Shown one piece after another: positions 36,176 through 50,069 of a stretch of DNA of 64,000 nt. The DNA lies in NCBI RefSeq assembly GCF_021347895.1, contig NC_067131.1, positions 9,142,653 to 9,206,652 on the forward strand, written 5' to 3'. Source of the DNA: Acanthochromis polyacanthus. Its lineage: Eukaryota > Chordata > Actinopteri > Pomacentridae. Numbering within the stretch: the first letter of the stretch is position 1; the number at the start of each line of letters is the position of its first letter. Both the position numbers and the translations under genes were made by a program. The notes beneath the pieces are model-generated. The model made no database searches. It had not been told where the DNA came from and was given only the letters and a program-made list of their open reading frames with translations.

Positions 36176-37499
36176 CAACCTCAGTCATTAACATGCTATA
36201 TTTATTTTGTTAAATGCATACAAAAAAAAGGAAGTATAAATACATTATGTTGCAGTGTTACAGATTGGGGGTAGTTTCTTCTTGGGTGTAATAATACTAA
36301 CCAAATAGATTAGTTAAAACAATTCAGACACTGCTGTATACAGTTCATATCCTACAGCTAGTTAGTAGCTAGTAGCAAGATCAAAAAACACGTGATTTAA
36401 CTCAGCTGCTAATAGAAAAACACATCATAAAAGAATTGGAAAAATCAGTTCTGAATTAAAATTCCTAATGTTTGTTTTCTTTACTCAAGGCCCAAACAGC
36501 ATAGAGTATTCTCAGCCAATGAGAAACAGACCCAATAAATGTCAGTTCTAATCAAAATACTCAAAACAACTCAACCTACAAGCCGCACAAGCAGGAAAAA
36601 AACAACAATTTTATCACTGCTTTATGATCACAACCCGCTTTGTGAACTCATTTGTTTTCTAACCCTCTTCTTTGAATTCGTTTTAATGGACATAAGTGAC
36701 CTTTTCACATGCAATTCCAAAAAAAAGCAGGAAGCTTAACATTCCTCTATCACAAAACAGAAAAACAAAAGATCCAGTGAAGTCAAGATATGCCTGTCGT
36801 GATAAGTAAATCACCATGATGGGTGATATAATCACTGGGTACGCACAAGAGCTGCTGTTTTCTTCATTTCAAACACTATCTCTCTATTCCTTTCCTGAAA
36901 GCAGATATTGTTGGCTGTGAGATGGTTATCATAATTCATAAGAGTTCAGTTCGAGTTCAGGGCAAACACTTCATATGCTTGTTACTTCCTAATAAGATGA
37001 CACAACACAGATAAAGCAACTGTGTAGACATGTGGATCATGCATGCCGTGTGTGTATGATCAGCGGTGGGACACTGGAAATAAAGAATTCATTGTAATAC
37101 CCACGACCTGCTAGAGGTTACAAGTCTATGCAGTAGTGTTTATCATGAAGCAAGAAGTCCGCGGTCACAGGACATAAGACGCTGAGACACAAAAACAAGT
37201 TTTCATAAAGGACACGAACTGTGAAAACCTTGGAAAATGCTCCTCTTGAGGTTTGAACGGTTATAAACTGCAAGCCAGTGCTGGTTTACGTCTCCATCTT
37301 TGTTTGAAGCACAGCATGATGGTGGCCCTTCAACCCCCATTTTCCAGAAGCTTAGACCTGGTTGTTTGATGAGGGCTTATCCCTCAGCTGACATATTATC
37401 GTTGGACAGGCCTCTGGCTGCGCCAAAAGAACAAGCTACGCACAGGATTAGCCTCCACACTCGTGCTAATGCAGTCAAACTGTCAGAGAGATCAAAGCC

Positions 37500-37570
37500 A
37501 CTCACTCCAGATTAAGACCAATTAAAGTAGGTGGCCCTACACAAATTAATAGCTGGAGCACTCACCTGTT
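37500..37570. promoter_or_regulatory. Candidate enhancer core
   Basis: A short unique segment contains GACCAATTAAAGTAGG and ACAAATTAATAGCTGG within 45 bp, two homeodomain-type cores in similar spacing to the block at 33,440. Weak, motif-based call. Confidence 0.22.
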
Positions 37571-37991
37571 AAAAGGAGGAAAAACAGCGAGAGGTTTTGT
37601 TCTCTCAGTCGAAGTGAGAAAACGCCTAGCTTTCCTGTTGTCAGTCAGTTTTGTGTTATGGCAGTCAGTCAGCAAACAAAATCATTTGTTTCATGAGGTT
37701 ATGAAAAACTGCATGTGTTTATTACAGTGCAGTTACACCCACATGAACTCAAACCACCAGAAGTGAGCGGTTATGTCCCGATGCTAACATGACAGTTGTG
37801 ATTGCTGCCTTTAATGGAGCAATTTAAAATAATTGGCACTATGCTTGAAGGCCACCTTCTCATTATTAGACTTTGATTTGGCTTTTACAGGGCTGTACAT
37901 TCTGTTACATGGTGCACATACTGTGTAGAGTTTAGAGCAGCTGCCAGAGCCATTAATCTAGGCTGCTGTTTGGACACCTATTTTCCTCTTT

Positions 37992-38350
37992 AAAGGGCTG
38001 GTTCATGCAAACAACAAAAGAAGACACTTTGTTCTTTTTGTATCTAATCACGCACATAGATTTGTTTTCTTTGTCAAAGTCTGATCACCACACAAATACA
38101 AAAGAAGGGAAATTTCTTTGTGGTGCTTAGAAAAGCGACATACTTTCCGAAATATTAAGCACTAGATCCTTTAAATAATCAGACACATCAAAAATGTTCA
38201 AGATGAGGTCTCTAGATGATTTAGAGCAGTAACATTGTGATCTACTCAACTGAATTCTCTGTTGAGTCAATATTGGGTGGCTTTATGCAACAACAGCTGT
38301 GGAAAAAATTCAAGTCTTGTATGTGTGATGTTTGGGTGAACTGACCCTTT
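37992..38350. mobile_element. Short TIR element (MITE-like)
   Basis: The 359-bp segment opens AAAGGGCTGGTTCATGCAAA and closes with the inverse of AAAGGGTCAGTTCACCCAAA, giving 16 identities over a 21-bp terminal inverted repeat. Fish genomes carry abundant short elements with AAAGGG..AGTTCACCCAAA ends. No clear target-site duplication remains and nothing is coded inside. Superfamily not assigned. Confidence 0.55.
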
Positions 38351-39719
38351 GAGGTTGATTTCAACAATCCAAATCTTAAAAGCATTTCCTGCAGCACTGA
38401 AATGAGACAGTCACAAAGAAATGCCTTCTTGTTGAGGCATTCGCAGTCCAGAAGGGGTTAATAGTCTCAGTTATTACAGAAATGTGAACATCTGAGACTG
38501 AGGCATCTGAACCACAGCTGGTCAGATAGGCTGCGGGTCATCTGAGGGCCAATGGAGGCTCTGCTGATCAAGGCCTCTGCTCTCGACAGGGGGATGAATG
38601 ATGACTGTAGAGTAAATGCCAAAACTATAAATTTCATCCCACACTGACCCAAAGCTCCTCTAAAGTTTATTTACATTTTCACATAGCATCTACCCTCGAA
38701 CGTCAATGTCAAAGATTTCAGGGTAGGATGAATTAGTGATTGCAATGCATGCGCTCTAAAGCACACACTGCCGGGAAAGTTCATTTCGCTCCAACATGTC
38801 CGTTTTGAGCGCTGCTGAGGAGCAGACTGAAAGAATCTTTCATTAACTTGTCTTTTCTTGTTACTCGCTCTGAATCTTGCTTTCGACTTGATCCAGCAAA
38901 GCTGAGTAGAACCGGGTGCAGTGTCAAAACTGCTCTTCAAATACAGCTTTGTCCCGTCAATTACAAACCCTAATGAGAGAATTTTGCCTCCAAAAAAATA
39001 AAAAGAATCTGAAGCCAGACACATTTTTATATGTGGAAAATAAATAAATAAGCTCAGCACCCCGTGGTTAACTTTCCAATGGGCTTCGCAAAGAACTCTG
39101 TTTGATGTGGATGCCTAGAGTCGACTGTGTTTGGACAGTCATGGGGTGGAGCTGCCAGGCTTTTAACTGCTCCAGAGAACACAACCCACCACAGAGCAGC
39201 ACATAGGAGTCCCTCTGTCCTGAGGCTGGACACAAACTATCAACTGAGAGAATGAGAGAGAGAACCACAGTGGGATTTATTCCTGTACAGGCCTACAGGC
39301 TAACACAGCAGAGTGGCTAAAACAGTAAAACGCCCCAAAGACGTTTCAGCGTGATTCTCAAAAAGGTTCACACTGCAAAGCCAAAAGAGATTAATATCTC
39401 TATCTTTAATTCGAAACATTTCATTTCTCAGCATTTGTCAATTGCAGGTGAAGTGATAGAGCCAACAAAAGCAGATTCTGTGAACGGATTTTAAGTCAGA
39501 TCTGTCAAAGCAGCGAAATATATACTAAGATATATATTCAGAGGAGGTGGAAAGAAGTCATTGCTTCTGTTTTGTGGTGTGGGAGGCATGCAATGCCTAA
39601 TTTGAGAGAACGAACGTGCTTAAGTTATTACTGCAGGAAGGCAATCTGTCAAAGGCAGGCTGTTTTGGCATGTTGCATACCGCTGCTGAGATCAGAGAGT
39701 CAGATTCTGCTTGCAATTA

Positions 39720-39905
39720 CTGCTGAAGGACCTTGGATGCAGGCAGGCGGCCATTAATCCTGCTTCTGGCCCTGCACACTCTGACATATCAAAATTCCCA
39801 CTGTCCTCCGTGCCACAGCGCTGGGAAAAATGCACCAGAGCAGCCAAACCGCACCACTGGAGTAATTGATGCCATCATTAATGTAATTAGGTTCACTTAA
39901 GTCGG
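39720..39905. promoter_or_regulatory. Candidate conserved non-coding enhancer
   Basis: It ends with the cluster GGAGTAATTGATGCC (39,859), CATCATTAATG (39,873) and TGTAATTAGGTTCACTTAA (39,882), three homeodomain-like cores in about 40 bp next to an AGGTTCA/TTCACTTA nuclear-receptor or Nkx-like word. An earlier GGCCATTAATCCTGC lies near 39,748. The block is unique and without simple repeats. Confidence 0.36.
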
Positions 39906-40079
39906 CAGTATGTTATGACTTACTTTGTACTGTAATGTATGGACATTTACTGGGGAGAGGAGACCACTGAAATTTACTTTATTAGCAGTTAGTAAGTTAC
40001 TGGAGCTGAGAATGAAAAATGAGTTGTGATTTTAAACAGCAGACCGGAGGTTTCTTAAGTAATCACAACATTTGCCGAG

Positions 40080-40152
40080 GTAAAAGTAGTGGCACCATGA
40101 TGTAAAAGTCCAAGTGTAATGCATTCAGACTTTTTCTTCAATCCAGTGGAGC
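40080..40152 (-). mobile_element. Decayed hAT-like terminus
   Basis: Read on the minus strand, the segment with AAAGTCTGAATGCATTAC and ACTACTTTTACCTCG resembles the terminal region of a common fish hAT-type repeat (ends near 'gaagaagtattcagat.ctttac', then 'aaaagtagca'). The duplication and the other end are not visible. It may belong with the fragment at 40,770-40,965. Confidence 0.3.
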
Positions 40153-40769
40153 TTTGGAAAAAGGAAATAACACAATTTTCCATTTAGAAATAAGAAGTTG
40201 CATTCACAAGCAATTAGTCACCTATGCTACCTTCATTTGCCCTTGGTTTCTGCTTGTGGTGGCTAATGTTAGCCATTTCTGCCTTAACTTGGCATTCATA
40301 ACGTCAGTTTTCTGACTTCATCACTCTTCTCTACCTGCACAACAGTTGCATTAACATTGTCCTGTAACTGTCATTTGTTGCTTTCATGGTTCAGGAAATG
40401 CTAAATTAGTCATTCTAAGTCAAAGCATAAAAACAAAGTGGATTTAAGTAGCAGTGGTAGCAGTAGTAATGCTAATGATGCCTGAAACTGAAAGTAGCAT
40501 TTCAGTGTTTTACACTAACTGGTTGCAATGGTGTTCATTTTGAATAATATGTTTTCATGTACTTTCTCTGAACATTGCACATTCTTGCATGTAATAAATA
40601 TTTCTATTATTTTTTATCATTTAAAACTCCCTAGATTTGCTATTCTTGCTGTTTAACTGACTCAAAACACTTGCTCTTTATTTGACTTGGAATATTTACA
40701 AACAATTAAAGATCTTTATATGTTCATATCCAGACAGTATTATCTGTAATAACTGATCAAAATGTATTT

Positions 40770-40965
40770 TTTGATTTTAGTTTCTGTAAATATTCTGAAT
40801 CTCCAAAGAATTATGTAACTAAAGCTTCAAAATACAAAATATACAGCAAAATATAGTGGAGTTTAAATAAGAAGTAACATAAAATGGAATTCCTCTACAA
40901 AAATCCAAGTACCTCAGAACTGTACAGTGCTTGACTAAATGCACTTTTCAGCACTGCTGTAAGCA
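40770..40965 (-). mobile_element. hAT-like non-autonomous element fragment
   Basis: Blocks TATAGTGGAGTTTAAATAAG, AAGTAACATAAAATGGAAT, CCAAGTACCTCAGAACTGTA and CTTGACTAAATGCAC occur in the order expected of a fish hAT-type repeat ending ...GTACTTGAGTAAATGTAC...CCACTG. The terminal part is similar to the fragment at 22,530-22,576. It is degraded and uncoding. Confidence 0.5.
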
Positions 40966-42784
40966 CAATATTCTCTATGAAAAACAGTGAAATAGCACAA
41001 GATAATATGACATAAAATACACAAGTAGAGTATTAGGTTTACACTGTTCAGCACTGCAGATGACCAGATGTCTAGTTTGCACAATAGCATAAGTATACAG
41101 GACTTTAGAGTACATTCATTTCCCTATGGACATCCATATGCACAGCAACAATAGACTCCCCTAAAAGCCTCCACTGACTCTTTGTTCTCTTCACAAAACC
41201 ATCTTGTTTGCTGTACAAAGAATGTGGTTTCATCTGAGTGAAAGCAACACAGACACATTGAAAAGAAAACGCCTTCAAAGAAAGAGATTCATCATCATGT
41301 GCCGCCCCTCCCACCCACACTCCACCTACACATCGCTGTGATCAGGTCATTTAGCTGTTTAATGTGGTATGACATTTTATCCCCACCTTAAGCATCTTAA
41401 AGCAGTGTGTTATGCATGGAGCAATTTCAGCACCAGCAAACGTCTGAGTTTTCTTAACCCTCTGGTAGGTTTAGCTGGAGAAAAAAGAAAGTAAATGTTT
41501 CCATCACGGGAAAGTGTTGACGCTGCCAGAACCTATAGCTGTAGACGGCTTAAAAACTCTGAAGAAGATGACGTTGATTTAACATAAACAGGGGGAAAAA
41601 TGTGAGTTCACAGTGACAAAGTTGAAGTTAAAAAGTGGATAAAGTAAATTTCACAACAAGGAGTTTACATTAAGAAAAAAATTTGGCAAAAAACAAAACA
41701 ACACAAATGAACGTGCAGAAGACGCCGGCATATCAGAATCCATTTAACATTCCATGAACTGTGGCTCTAAACATTCTGTCACGCTTCCAAATTTCTGGAT
41801 AGTGTCATGTTATGCCCGAGCATCTGTGTGCGAACTGAATAACTAGCATGACTCCTGTGCAGATGGTCACAGGATGTGACCACCTCATATCGTCTGTTCC
41901 CATCCATCTACCACTAAATAGCTCCTTTGACACTGTGTGCCCGCTCCTTGGCCAAGACGCCTCACATGATCGGCACCATTTTGAGAACAACACAAAAAAG
42001 AAGAGACACGCATAAGTCCTTTTTCTTTTTTAAAGGTTGCAAAACATCACATTGCACACACATAGCACATCCCACAAGAACTTTTGACCTGTTTGTGGCA
42101 GGCTGTGAGTCACGAGTTAGTCCTCTTGATATCACTCCTTTGAAATCTTAATGTCCTACTGCCCTTCTTCATGGCCCCCACTCAACAGCTAAATCAGATT
42201 TATAACTACTGTCAAAGGCAGGGATGACAGATAAATTAATCTTCCCTTCACGAGTTTACATCTCGGGCATCTGGACTGCTGATCTTGCCCTAACAAGCGC
42301 AGAGGTCTTGGTGAGCTGTCTTTTAATGTTGATGTGTTCATGGCTGGAGATGAATGGCTCTGTCATAGGAATCTATTTATACAGCAGTTATATGGCAGTG
42401 CCACCAGATCCAGGACGTTGCACTTCCCCGAGACAAGCACGAGCATCTGTTAGAGGAAGTCAGCAAATGACACTTTCTTTGGGTCGGAGCACTGTTCAAT
42501 GTAATGCGTGTCTGCTACAATCAGGACATATTTAGCAAAAGATGCTGTAAATATGTCCTTTTCTTCAACAAAAAATAAACAAATAGACTGACTAGGAAGT
42601 ACTCAGATAAAGCACATTTTGAATGTTTTATTTGAAGAAAATGCTTTAAAGAAGCAGGTTTAAAAAACTATCACAAAAGAGTGACAAACTATTTACAATT
42701 GGCTGATGACTGCAATTATTTTTGAAGAATGCATAAACATGAATGAACAGTGAAAAATTATTGTATGTATATTGGACTCCTCTG

Positions 42785-43014
42785 GTTGCGAAAAGAAGTC
42801 TGATTGAATAGAAGTCTCTGAGAAAATGACCCTACTTCTCATGTGATTTGTTACCTCAGTACACATTTTCCTAATGAGTCAACGGTCTTAATTGCTAGTT
42901 TCAAGTCTTCGTTAGCTCAGCATGATGTCTGTTTTGTAAATTGTGATCCCATTTAAAGTAAAATAGATGACAAAGCAGAATACGTTTTAGGACTTGGCTA
43001 CCCTGTGATGATTC
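42785..43014 (-). repeat. High-copy percomorph repeat, copy 2 (antisense)
   Basis: Its reverse complement reads GAGAAGTAGGGTCATTTTCT, AGACTTCTATTCAATCAGAC, GAAACTAGCAATTAAGACC and CTTTGTCATCTATTTTACTT. Each has a counterpart in the sense copy at 24,295-24,770 in the mirrored order. Similarity between the two copies is obvious by eye, roughly 75-85%. Confidence 0.72.
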
Positions 43015-43184
43015 TCATTGCCATAACTGCATCTATCATGTCCTTGAGTTCTGGTTAACTGAGAAGAGTCTGACTGTTGTACCACTGCACAGCAAAAAGA
43101 CATGGACACTACCTTTCTCACTAGCATCGCAACTGATAAGATAAACTCTTTTGTTGTATATGTACTTGTTTATTTGCTATCTTT

Positions 43185-43265
43185 CTTCCTGCCAGGTCAT
43201 CATTGTAAATGAGAAATTGTTCTCAACTGAGCTTACCTGGTAAAATAAATAATAATGATAATAAA
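43185..43265 (+). mobile_element. LINE-type 3' tail
   Basis: The segment CAGGTCATCATTGTAAATGA, then GAAATTGTTCTCAACTGAGC and TTACCTGGTAAAATAAATAA with an AATAATGATAAT tail, is a familiar fish retrotransposon 3' end (usually 'cattgtaaataagaatttgttcttaactgacttgcctggttaaataaa'-like, in fragments). Only the tail remains. Family not assigned. Confidence 0.55.
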
Positions 43266-46200
43266 AAAACTCCCATTACTATGGTTACGGAACACAGTGA
43301 AGACAACAGCTGTGCTCTGTGGTCATTTATTAAAGAAATAATAAATGCAAAAAATTTGACTAAAATGTCACCAATTAAAATTAGAAAACTACCAAAAAAA
43401 AAGAAAATAGCTAAAGTGAGCTAAAACTACTTTTAGACAAAAGACTAAATCTTTTTCCACACTAATATGAATGCTTTAAAAGGCAAACTTTTTCCTTTAC
43501 GCTTGGGTCTCTCATCCACATCCAAATCACGTTTTAGGTCACTCGAAAACCTTCTAATGTCTAGATTTTTTGCATAACGAGCATGTACCTGAAACATCAT
43601 CAACGGCATATACATATATATGCAACGGTTTCATTGCGTTGCTTAGCTCTTAACTTGGCATTCTTGCATCATTACACGGACACACAAAAACATCAGTGTA
43701 TGCATTTTCAATTCTGCAGAAACGATAAAATGACAGACTGTTCTTCTCTAGAATTTGATTTATTATTGCCGTAGACTTGCACTGCATGCTTAGTACAGCG
43801 ACAGTAGGTTTCTTTGCATTCTTGTGTGTGTGGAGACATGCTGTAAAACAATGGTCACGCAGACATATTTCTTTTATAAACAGAGGAGGAAGAAACCTGT
43901 CTAGGAAAATAACTGCACTAATGTTGACAAGGCCTCACACTAAACAACATCAGGTGTCAGAATTAACCCTGTTATCCGAGCTCCTCTACGGAAGCACAAA
44001 ACAACAGCCCAGGTTGAGGTCTGGAAGCGCAGTGGTTAGCCAAGGAAACTGAGTGCAGCGGACAAAAGACACATCAAGCTGACTTGAAGCTCAATAGAAC
44101 CATCAGATCAGAACAAGCACAAACCACATATCTGTCGAAGATCAGTCATTAAAATACAAGTCAAAAAGACTTCAGAGCCTAAGATGAACATGTGACCATC
44201 AGTACAGAGCTATTACACGGACACAGCTGAAGGACAGGACCACCAGGACTGCAGAACTCAAGCTTGTCATTGTCAGCCCACCCTCCTCAGTACCTACCAC
44301 ACCTCCTCACCCCATCACATGAATCCCAGTCACCACCCTTCACTGCCTCGGCAACAAAAGATGCTTTGAGGTCATGCTCCTCTTCTTTGTGCCCACCACA
44401 GCGCGTGAACAGAACCACTTGAGACAAGGGCGACTTAAGAGGAGCTTATAATGAAAGGATGTCCATCATAAAGGAAAACACATACCATCACTGAAGACTC
44501 ATTATAGTGATGTTCTAATAAATCAGCTTTTGAAGCGTGTAAAATTGTTAGTAATTCTAACAGCTCTTATTTGACTTTCCTCATCAGACTGCGGAACAGA
44601 CTTCATTGATGATAATGTGCCTGAGCTTTAAGCTGCACCCCTTTTTATATTCATCGCCCCAAGAATCCTCTGTGGGGGTTTAAAACTTCAAACAGTTCCT
44701 CATGAAAAAGTCAGAAGGTGTCAGACATGTGTTCCCCCTCCTCACCCCTATCCCGCTGGCTTGCCAACACCAAAGGCCAGAATTGATTTTGTGTGAAGCA
44801 GGACCAGCTCCACCCCCATCAGGGATCACCTGCCTCAACCCCGACTGAGCCTCTTACACAGCACCAACAATTAGGAAAAACAGTAAAATATTGGCGAGGT
44901 ATCTGTGGTTTTCAGGGTAAATTTAGCTAATCATGTACAACATAGTGTGCAACAATTGCAGAGCGTGTTTTGTAAGATGCGATTTCCTGTCAGAACATCT
45001 GAAGGAAGTTAAATTGTCACGGTTAATTTCTTTTTACTCTAATTCCACATGGATGATCTTTGTGTATGAGCTAATAAAGTGAGGTTTATGGAAGATTCAG
45101 GCCAGATTATCTGAGGTAAGAGCGCTGTCCTGCGACTCAGAAAGCTTTAAAGTTAGTCTAGCTGTAAATAAAAAAATGCAGTATGAAAGGTCATTCAAGA
45201 GCCAACAGAGATAAAAGTCTGAGGTGGCTTTCTTGTACAGTGATCCATTTACGATCCCCTTTAAATTAAACATTCCTTCCTGTTTGTCTGCATGTGCTCC
45301 TGCTGGCAGGGAGAGGCAACATGGAGCAAGTAAACTTCTGATTTTCATTTCAGATGTTTGTGGTTTTTGACTTTTGAAATGCCCCACATTGTCTGAACTT
45401 ATCAATATCTAACTCAATATTTGGGTAAGAACTTAAATATTGATCTGATTCGATGTAGAAGGCTGCTGTAGTTTCACTAAAGACATTTTCATTTTTCTTT
45501 TTGTAGACGCACAGGTGCAGCTGAGACCGCTGTGTATTCAACATTAATAATGGCTCTGTTCATTTTAAGTGTCCCAGTCAGCCATGTCAGTGAGCCAGCA
45601 ATAACATGACCCTCAATCTGGAACAACGGAACAAAAATATAGCCAACATTAATGTAATGACTTGCAGCCGTTCTTTTCCTACTGCGATATGTCAAAGTGT
45701 CTGTGCTGTGAAAAAGGCCTTTTTCTATACTTTCTTAATTCACATTTGTTCTGAAAGAGAACTTAAACATTAATACTGAAGGATAATTTCAGTTTATTAT
45801 ATTGTGATATTTGGATGTCAAACTTTTTAAAGTCTTTGTTTAGACAATAACCTCTTATAGGCTTCATAATTTGACAGTAGTTGCGGAGATTTGCTAACAC
45901 AGCACACTGCTAACAGACATGAAGAGTTAAGTGAGATTACCGAGCAAAATTATTAACTAATCTCACAAAGTCAGAGCTGGTCTGTGAACTGTAATGAATG
46001 TTTACAACAGACACCATTTATTGTTCACCTTAGTTTTCTCTTTCAGATGAACTTACTACTACTACTCAGAAGCTTTGTTTAAATATGATCAAATCACGGG
46101 CCACACTGACATGTAATCGCTGTGATCACTGATTCACATGCATGAGGAAACTCCACTGCATGTCATCTCCCCATTAAAAAAAATGGAGAAAAATTAAACC

Positions 46201-48103
46201 TTAGACCTTAGGAATTGCTTTTGTAAGAATATTTTATTATTATTGACGCAGATGTTGGCCAAAGCTATGACCTATGATTTGTAATAAACCAGAATTACTC
46301 TGGAAGTTTAAAATACCTGCATTTGCCACATTTTTCTAATGTCAGCATCCGTAATCCATAACTATGTGTGAATGACTCATACAGCACTTTACTGAAAGGA
46401 TACCACCCATCCCACAAACACATCACCAAATCAAAGCAGAAATAAAATCCTAATGGCAAACTAATATTTAATGATGTGTTTAAGAGCTTGGACAACAGTT
46501 TATGCACTATCATAAAGCATCCATTAAAAAAAAACACAGTTTAATGCAGCTGTTTTCACACATTCGGTGTTAATGCATGTTAATGGATTTGACAGACTTC
46601 TATTTTCCTTCTACCTACTGTAGACGTGTGTCATTTATGTCACTTAATGACTAAATAAAAGCACCTCTGAAGCAGAAGGGGAGCGTATGAAAAGACAAAA
46701 ACAGGCTAGGAAAAAAGAAAACCTGTGAATGTGTTTTGGAACAGAGAGTTTTAGGATCCTGGCGTCTATGTGTGAGACACGACTTCCTTATTTTCAACAG
46801 TGAGCACTTCAACCACTGGCTAGATGTCAACCTCCCATTCTAATGGACAGCCACAAAGCTGACAGGCCGTAAATCAGAGGAACTATAGAAAGCCATTAGT
46901 CCAGGGATACACAATAAAAAGCGGTAATGGTCTCATAAAGCCTGCAACACCACAGCAGACATTCTGATTCTGTCTATTAAGGGCTGCACGGAGCCTCGGA
47001 TGAGTGAAAATAAGGAAGCCATTTTTCTTTTGTGCATTGTTGCCTGGGGTCTCGTGCTCATGATCAATGTACAGTAAGATGCACTGTGCTGAGAGCTATT
47101 TATTTACACTGTACTCCAGCTGAGTGAATATTAGACGGCAACATTGTGATTATGAAGTGGTTCTATTGAGCTCCATGTTACAGACGGCTCATTGATTTAC
47201 TGTGAACGGGTTATAAATGCCAGATGTGCTCGGAGTACTGGTTATACTCTGTGTGTATTGAACAATAGTTTATAATAGTTGCTATGATGAGTGCAATCTG
47301 GTCCTGAAATTACAGACTTTTTTTTATTTACCCCTAGTTGTATGTAGCCAGATACTCTTAACAGAGAGTTTTGGTTTTATTTGTTCATATTTCAAGATAT
47401 CCGTCTTTGAAATGGGTGCTTCACCCTTGTACAATGGAACTGAATGAAAGTTAATTTCTAGTGTTCACAGCACTATAACAGGTATCTACGGACATGCCTG
47501 CAGCTCTGACACTGGACTCAGGCACATCGGTACAAGGTCGACTGGTTACTGGTCTGGTCGATTATCATAGCTGATATTCTACATTTTTCTGATTATTTGT
47601 ATCGTTGCTATGCTGTTTCAGATTTTTTGATGGGTCAGGCTTTACAGGGTTAGATTCCCATTAAAATAAGCTTGCTTTAAAATGTGCTACCTTAACTCTG
47701 ATGCAGCCACCTCTCTCTACTTGTCGTCACTCTGTGGTCTGACCTGCCCACATCAATTGGTTACACATCACAACAAACAGTCTACGAATGCTAAAAGATA
47801 AAAGTTGAAAAGTTCACTGTAAATGAAACAGATATAAACCAAGAAAAGACAAATGCATTTCAATAAAGTTTTGAGTTGGAGTTTGTGCTATTCGGAATTT
47901 TGGCACTAAGATTTGACTTTTAACTGCAAATGTATCTCAGATCAAATTGGTTCTGTCACTGTGTTACTAGCAATCATCATTTGTTTTGAAAGTATTTGAT
48001 ATGTTGTGGAGAATCAATCAGTGCAACTGTAACTGTTGACTTATTGATAGTGCTACATAAAAAGTTAAGGATTTACAATTCCAATTTATCTTTATTCACC
48101 TTC

Positions 48104-48235
48104 AGATTTTACTCAAAATGTGAAAATCATGGTGGCACTGGATGAAAAGTGGGCAGGATTCATCTTCTGGAGGACATGAATCTCTGTACCAAATTAATGG
48201 CCCTTCATCCAAAATATTTTAGGCTTGATCAAATT
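48104..48235 (+). repeat. Percomorph interspersed repeat fragment
   Basis: It reads AATCATGGTGGCACTGGATG, AAAAGTGGGCAGGATTCATC, TTCTGGAGGACATGAATCTC and TGTACCAAATTAATGGCCCT. These blocks in this order are diagnostic of a very abundant percomorph repeat ('catggtggcgctagaggaaa', 'aggattcatcctctggg.accatgaatgtctgtac', fragments). The copy is degraded. Probably the same family as 23,590-23,790. Confidence 0.65.
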
Positions 48236-50069
48236 GGTGAACTGACAGGCTGATAGACAAATCAGCATCATCACGGCTAAGAAACACATTGAAAATCTCA
48301 CCAGCAGCCTCTTTCTTTCATCATCTTCTTTCAAAAATATATCCCCTGTACCCTGGGTAATTCACAGACCTCATTGAGCATATATTTCATTGGAACCATT
48401 TGCTCCAGAAGAAAAAGCCCTTTTCCTTATGTCCCATTTGCTTTAAACACAACAAACATATTTCTAGCAGAAGACACATTAAAACTTCAAACCCTTCCAA
48501 ACACATGGAATCAAAACTATGTGCATGGCCGAGTAACATTAATGGAAGACTTTTAACAATCTGGACAAACCAACCCTTTAATTATGTTTTCCTTAACCAA
48601 ATGCTGTCAGTTTTCAAGTGAAATTTCACAAATAAATACAATGTTAAAAAAACAACATAGCAAATATTGGGCAACGGATCTTGAATGTGCTGCAAATGAA
48701 GGCTGGAGGCTCACGATAGCGTTCCGTGTTCGACATAACAAATCTAATTTACCAGAAAGAATTTCTTGAAATCATGCCAACCTGTTTTAGCTATTCACAA
48801 ACCAGATGCCAGATGTCTACATAATTTCACCAAATCAACCCAAATTTCTCCTCTCAGATGATAAGAAAGTCTCCTGAGTGACATTTCAACAGGCTGTTCT
48901 GAACTTACAGCAAGATTGAACTCGCCTGAAGACAATGACAAGCTCCTCTCTGTCTGATGTCACTTCCCATTTCCAGGCCGACTGCTATCTGCTACTGGCT
49001 TCTGCCAATAATAGCTCATCAAAACAACACAACCCTTCTTGGCACCAAAATAAAGGCTGCGGTCCACGTCTGTGCCACTCAGTTGTCAATTAAGACTCCT
49101 CTTCACACTGACACTTGTGACTTAAAAGAAACAGTCGAGAATGTGATGAATTTGAGCCGACAGATGAGAAGGCAGTACGCTGCGTTGCAGTACCATAATG
49201 CGCTTGAGATATGGATAACAACTGACACCACTGGCAGGTCTTATGAAGTTTGATTTCATTTGTCAGGCCTCTTCTACTTTGTCTTTTAGCTCGCTTGCTC
49301 CCTCACTTTTCAATCATCGTGGTAATAGCTCATCCTGATAGCCTGAAGACACTCACACTGGCTTCCATTTAAAATGCAAAGACATAAATATAGTAGGTGC
49401 TGCTATGCACTACACATCAAGATGGCATCCGCTGTATCTGATATGTTGTAAATTTATCTGTTTGCATGTAATATATGTATAAAAAGAAGCAACCGGGCTC
49501 TGGATGCCCGCAGGGTGTCCTGATCTCTGGAATTCACACAATTTCAAAAAATTAAAATACATACAGATGAACACATATCACATAAACCACGAATGACAGA
49601 GAAATAACCATCAACCTTGGTATTTGATCACTAAGTAGACAAATGGAGCAGTAAGTGTCCAAGCCTGTCTTGGCGAATACCTTGCATGCTTGTCTCCAGC
49701 CGACCACATGACGCTAATTCCTGAGTGAAGCACTCCTCCTGTGTATCCCTAATCCTGCCTGTGAAATGTGACAAGATCATTCTTTAGGCCTACTTTACTC
49801 TGAATAATCTGCCCATCACAGACATTCATCCCGACCTGCACAGTGCCTCCAGCGTCATAACATGCTACCTGTACATTTTCACCCCGACTTAGACTCCATA
49901 AATTAAATCTAGACAAGCAAATGTGAGGGATCAACATCCAGTGCTGGATGTGTGTCGATGTGGAGAATGTTGATTTTACACTGACTGCCTTACAAACAAA
50001 TGCACAGCGCATGGCGTCTTTTAAACTCAATTCAGATCCAGTACTCACACAAATAAAGTGAGTGAGAGG

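Larger units (their letters stand above)
34510..42780. other. Upstream gene desert, fourth part
   Basis: No gene is supported; open frames stay below about 130 codons and are featureless. The DNA holds several decayed mobile elements (listed) near 36.0, 38.0, 40.1 and 40.9 kb and a few unique enhancer-like blocks. The rest, such as 34,520-36,000 and 38,360-39,700, is unremarkable AT-rich sequence. Confidence 0.65.
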
